DNA of 64,000 bases from HK1 sp965221725. GTDB taxonomy: Bacteria; Pseudomonadota; Gammaproteobacteria; HK1. The stretch is from assembly GCA_965221725.1 (NCBI GenBank), contig OZ244909.1, positions 2,418,001 to 2,482,000 of the forward strand. Direction: 5' to 3'. Made by a program: the position numbers and the translations under genes. Shown in pieces: positions 61,174-64,000 of this stretch. The notes below the pieces were generated by a model. It was not told the origin of the DNA, did no database searches, and worked only from the letters and a program-made list of their open reading frames with translations. How positions within the stretch are numbered: position 1 is the first letter of the stretch; every line of letters starts with the position of its first letter.

Positions 61174-61247
61174 GGGACGTGGGTTCCGACCAGTGCGACC
61201 CCGATGACGCTTGCCTGTTCTTCGGCGACCGCGTCCACGAAAGCTAG
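61170..61247 (+). CDS. Possible tiny protein overlapping the DUF4143 stop
   Basis: A 25-codon frame starting in ATGA overlap with the stop of the ATPase gene (MRDVGSDQCDPDDACLFFGD). The overlap suggests coupling, but the product is too short for any family call, and it may be the remains of a longer gene. Confidence 0.25.
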   Translation: MRDVGSDQCDPDDACLFFGDRVHES

Positions 61248-61250
61248 CTC

Positions 61251-61346
61251 ATGGCCGTGCGCTCGCGCAATGGCGCAAGCGACAAGTCGTTCGTGAAGGA
61301 CACCAGGGACGAGGGCCGGCGGCGTGGCATCGCCCTGACGATCTGA
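61251..61346 (+). CDS. Possible tiny basic protein
   Basis: A 31-codon frame, MAVRSRNGASDKSFVKDTRD then a basic end. No ribosome-binding site of note. Low support; listed because nothing else explains the stretch 61174-61500. Confidence 0.2.
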   Translation: MAVRSRNGASDKSFVKDTRDEGRRRGIALTI

Positions 61347-61500
61347 GCGGGCCCGTATCTCATCCGCAGCACGCTGGTACGACCGAATTCACCGCTGTTC
61401 ACCCGCGCTGGCGGCGGCGCGCGCACTCCGAGGAGACTGCCCGGCGGCGTCCGGACAGCCTTGTCCGGCATCCGCATGTCACGCCGAGCGAATCGCGCTC

Positions 61501-63237
61501 TCAATGACCGCCCTGGGCGACCCTCTCCCGAAACGCCGGCGCGGCGACGCCGTCGATCTCCGCGTTCACGCACGCGGGGCGGCCGCTTGCGAGCGCGCGG
61601 GCGAGAGCCGCATCGAGGCCGGCCGGGTCCGTGACGTGTTCGCCGTGGCAGCCCAGCCCGGCGGCGGCGAGGTCGTAGCGGGCGCTCGGCGCGAGGTCGC
61701 AGCCGATGAGGCGATCGGGGCCGTACGCGCGAAGCTGGATCTGATGCTCCGCGTTCCAGCGGAAGTCGTTGCCGATGACGGTCACGAACGCCGCCTCTTC
61801 GCGCACCGCGGTGTCGAACTCGGTGAAGTGAAATCCGGCGGTTCCGTCCCCCATCATCGCGACGACGGTCGCCTCGGGCCGGGCGAGCTTCGCGGCAAGC
61901 GCATGGCAGAGCCCGCCGCCGATGGCCCCGGACAGGCCATTGATGATGCGTACGGGGGCGGTGCACAACGCCTGCGACCACTGCCCGAACTCGCCGCCGT
62001 CGCAGACGAGGACAGGGTCCGAGGCCGCATCCAGAACGCGCTGTACCGCCTCGCAGACGGTACGGGGATGGAACCGGACATCGGCTTCGGTGACCACCGC
62101 GCGGTTGCCGATGGCACCCGTAACTTCGTCGCGCCAGGCGCGGGGCGATGCCCCGGACACCCCCGATGCCCCGGCCGTCTCCCCGGACGCCGCCGCGGAC
62201 GCTCCAGGTGCCCCGCCAGTCTCTCCGGGTGCTCCCCACGCACCGGGCGCCTTGCCGAGCGCATTCCCGGGCGCCGCCGCGACCATCGCGTCCGCGGCCA
62301 GGTCCGGGTCCGCGCATGCGGACACCACGACCCGATCCCCGGCGAGTCGCCAGGCGCGATCGATCATGGCGTCGTCGGGGTCGATCACCACCAGCTCGGC
62401 CGCGGCGTTCACGACCGGCGGCCGCGCGAATCCCGCCGCGAAATCAACCGCCTTGCCGAGCAGCACCACCAGATCCGCCACCGCGAGGGCGTGGGAGAAC
62501 GTACCGAGCGCCGGATCGCGCAGCCCCCGGGGGCTCTCCATCGCAATCACCGGAACCCCGAGAGCGGTCTCGAGCGCTGCCACCCGGGCCCCGTTCCGAC
62601 TCCGGCTCATGCGCGGGCCGGTGAGGACGACGGGCCGCTTCGCGCGCATGATCCGACGAACGATGGCCTCGGCGCTCGGCGGCGCGAGCGCCCGCGGGCG
62701 ACGATCGAGGGCCGCCGCTCCGATCCGGGACGCATCGCCGGCATCAGCGCCGAGTACGTCGAACGGCAGCGCAACGTGCGCGGGCCCCGGCCGTCCCGAG
62801 CGCGCGCCGGCGATGGCGGCGGCGGTGTCATGCCCGAGCTGCTCGGCACGCCCGGGCCGCCGGGAGATCTTGACGAGGGGACGTGCGATATCGACTTGCG
62901 CCAGCTCCTGGAAGGCACCGTTTCCGTCGGCGCTCACCGGGGAGTCTCCGCTCAGCAGGAGGACCGGGCTTTCCGAGTGCTGCGCGGAGAAGAGCGCCGA
63001 CAGTGCGTTACCGAACCCCGGCCCGGCCGTCACCAGCGCGACGCCGACGTCGCCGGTGACCTGCGCCCAGGCGTCGGCCATGTGCACCGCCGCGCTCTCG
63101 TGCCGCACATGCACGATGGAGATGCCGGCATCGATGCAGGCATCGTAGACCGGCATGATCTGATTGCCGGACAGGCTGAAGATGCGTCGCACCCCGGCCT
63201 GCGTGAGGGTGTCGACGAGCAGTTCGGCGCCGTTCAT
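61501..63237 (-). CDS. TPP-dependent enzyme, acetolactate-synthase-like
   Basis: A protein of 578 residues with three TPP-enzyme domains. The catalytic-Glu region is HVRHESAAVHMADAWAQ, and the Mg-TPP motif is MMGDGTAGFHFTEFDTAVREEAAFVTVIGND. Family includes acetolactate synthase, oxalyl-CoA decarboxylase and others; the substrate is not known. An unusual low-complexity insert of Gly, Ala, Pro and Ser (about residues 322-365; DNA about 62145-62275) lies between the middle and C-terminal domains. It starts four bases after the nitroreductase gene. Confidence 0.87.
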   Translation of the reverse strand: MNGAELLVDTLTQAGVRRIFSLSGNQIMPVYDACIDAGISIVHVRHESAAVHMADAWAQVTGDVGVALVTAGPGFGNALSALFSAQHSESPVLLLSGDSPVSADGNGAFQELAQVDIARPLVKISRRPGRAEQLGHDTAAAIAGARSGRPGPAHVALPFDVLGADAGDASRIGAAALDRRPRALAPPSAEAIVRRIMRAKRPVVLTGPRMSRSRNGARVAALETALGVPVIAMESPRGLRDPALGTFSHALAVADLVVLLGKAVDFAAGFARPPVVNAAAELVVIDPDDAMIDRAWRLAGDRVVVSACADPDLAADAMVAAAPGNALGKAPGAWGAPGETGGAPGASAAASGETAGASGVSGASPRAWRDEVTGAIGNRAVVTEADVRFHPRTVCEAVQRVLDAASDPVLVCDGGEFGQWSQALCTAPVRIINGLSGAIGGGLCHALAAKLARPEATVVAMMGDGTAGFHFTEFDTAVREEAAFVTVIGNDFRWNAEHQIQLRAYGPDRLIGCDLAPSARYDLAAAGLGCHGEHVTDPAGLDAALARALASGRPACVNAEIDGVAAPAFRERVAQGGH

Positions 63238-63241
63238 GGCA

Positions 63242-63913
63242 TCAGTTCCCGGCCGTGAACGGCTCGCCGTCGAAACGCTCGCGGGTCGCGATCTCCTCCA
63301 CCCGGCGTCGGCGCAGCCTCGTGAGCTGCTTCACCGGCCGACCGAGGGGCACGACGGCCGCCACCGCAAACGCCTCCGGAATGCCGAGCAGGGCCTGCAC
63401 CTCGGGCTCCCGGGCCACCGCGATGGTGGTGATGGTGCCGCCGAATCCGGCCTGACGGGCGCCGAGCAGGACGTTCCACACGAACGGATAGATCGAAGCG
63501 CCGCTGATGACCCCGACCCGATCGAGATACTGATCGGTCGAGGCCACCACCTTCAGGTCCACCAGGAAGACCAGCACCACGTCCGCGGTCCGGAACGGGT
63601 GCGTCCGCAGGGGCGGCGGCGGAGTCTGCTCGAACACCGAAGCGGGCAGCGCGCTCGGCACGATCGAGTTCCACGGGTTCTCCCCCGCCGCCTTCTGGGC
63701 CACGTATCGCTTCGCGGCGGGCTCCGCGAGCTTCGCGAGCGCGGTGCGGGTGTCGGGGTCCCGGACCACGATGACCCGGTTGCCCTGGCGGTTGCCGCCG
63801 CTCGGGGCGAAGCGGGCGTGCTCCAGAATCTCTTGCAGCACCGCATCCGGCAACGGCTCGCCGGTAAACCGACGGGCCGCGAAGGTGGTGCGCATGACTT
63901 CGTTCAGTTCCAT
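63242..63913 (-). CDS. Nitroreductase-family flavoprotein
   Basis: A protein of 223 residues. The FMN-binding start TTFAARRFTGEPLPDAVLQ and HARFAPSGGNRQGNRVIVV (about 32-50) is typical of nitroreductases; GFGGTITTIA near residue 155 is the second FMN region. It reduces a nitro, quinone or flavin substrate with NAD(P)H; the substrate is not shown. The ATG at 63913 was chosen over a longer frame because it matches the family start. It precedes the TPP enzyme gene by four bases, so the two are probably one operon. Confidence 0.9.
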   Translation of the reverse strand: MELNEVMRTTFAARRFTGEPLPDAVLQEILEHARFAPSGGNRQGNRVIVVRDPDTRTALAKLAEPAAKRYVAQKAAGENPWNSIVPSALPASVFEQTPPPPLRTHPFRTADVVLVFLVDLKVVASTDQYLDRVGVISGASIYPFVWNVLLGARQAGFGGTITTIAVAREPEVQALLGIPEAFAVAAVVPLGRPVKQLTRLRRRRVEEIATRERFDGEPFTAGN

Positions 63914-64000
63914 GGTCGTCTCGCGTCGGGGGCGGAAAACACGATACCGCATCCGCCGCATCGAACGCCGTACCGAGTGCATGATTCACAGGAGTTTCCG

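Overview
The window looks like a high-GC gammaproteobacterial chromosome. The ATP synthase beta subunit is of enterobacterial type, the pairs hemA-prfA and lolB-ispE-tRNA-Gln are gammaproteobacterial arrangements, and LolB itself is restricted to beta- and gammaproteobacteria. A thiosulfate-oxidation cluster (soxXYZA plus a soxK-like gene) and an SbtA/SbtB bicarbonate uptake pair point to a sulfur-oxidising, probably carbon-fixing organism. It also carries much heterotrophic capacity: peptide ABC and TRAP transport, leucine breakdown, a carbamoylase and phytanoyl-CoA-type dioxygenases. A marine or host-associated sulfur oxidiser would fit, but that is inference.

Layout. 1-1984: end of the atp operon (atpG tail, atpD, atpC). 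2121-4694: the sox operon on the minus strand. 5019-6970: two small unknown genes and a ferredoxin-reductase fusion. 7069-13578: housekeeping block (prfA, hemA, a TPR lipoprotein, lolB, ispE, tRNA-Gln). 13863-22856: accessory metabolism, including a D-2-hydroxyacid dehydrogenase, a Nudix protein, a lyxose-isomerase-like cupin, a complete dipeptide-type ABC transporter and a B12/methionine-synthase-activation-like protein. 22917-25858: a small 'virulence factor' domain protein, a MetF-like reductase and sbtAB. 25902-32009: a glutamine-synthetase-family enzyme, an N-carbamoyl-D-amino-acid hydrolase, a decayed TAXI/TRAP transporter and a GPP34 protein. 32214-38661: VOC protein, cysteine synthase, Gfo/Idh/MocA oxidoreductase, dioxygenase, acyl-CoA dehydrogenase and a two-subunit TPP decarboxylase.

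38658-44257 is a mobile region. It holds two tandem tyrosine recombinases, one split by an ISAs1-family insertion sequence, and is bounded by two related copies of a 'recombinase tail plus small membrane-protein gene' module. An identical, inverted IS copy lies at 48903-50133, inside a leucine-catabolism gene run (acyl-CoA dehydrogenase, PIN-like gene, mccB, mccA).

51509-53894 is a fused trpEG gene behind a classical attenuator: a leader peptide with three consecutive Trp codons, an antiterminator pairing and a terminator. The rest holds a HigBA-like toxin-antitoxin pair, a benzoylformate-decarboxylase-like TPP enzyme, hisC, a dioxygenase facing an HD-domain protein that has all six diiron-oxygenase-type ligands, a DUF4143 ATPase, a second acetolactate-synthase-like TPP enzyme and a nitroreductase.
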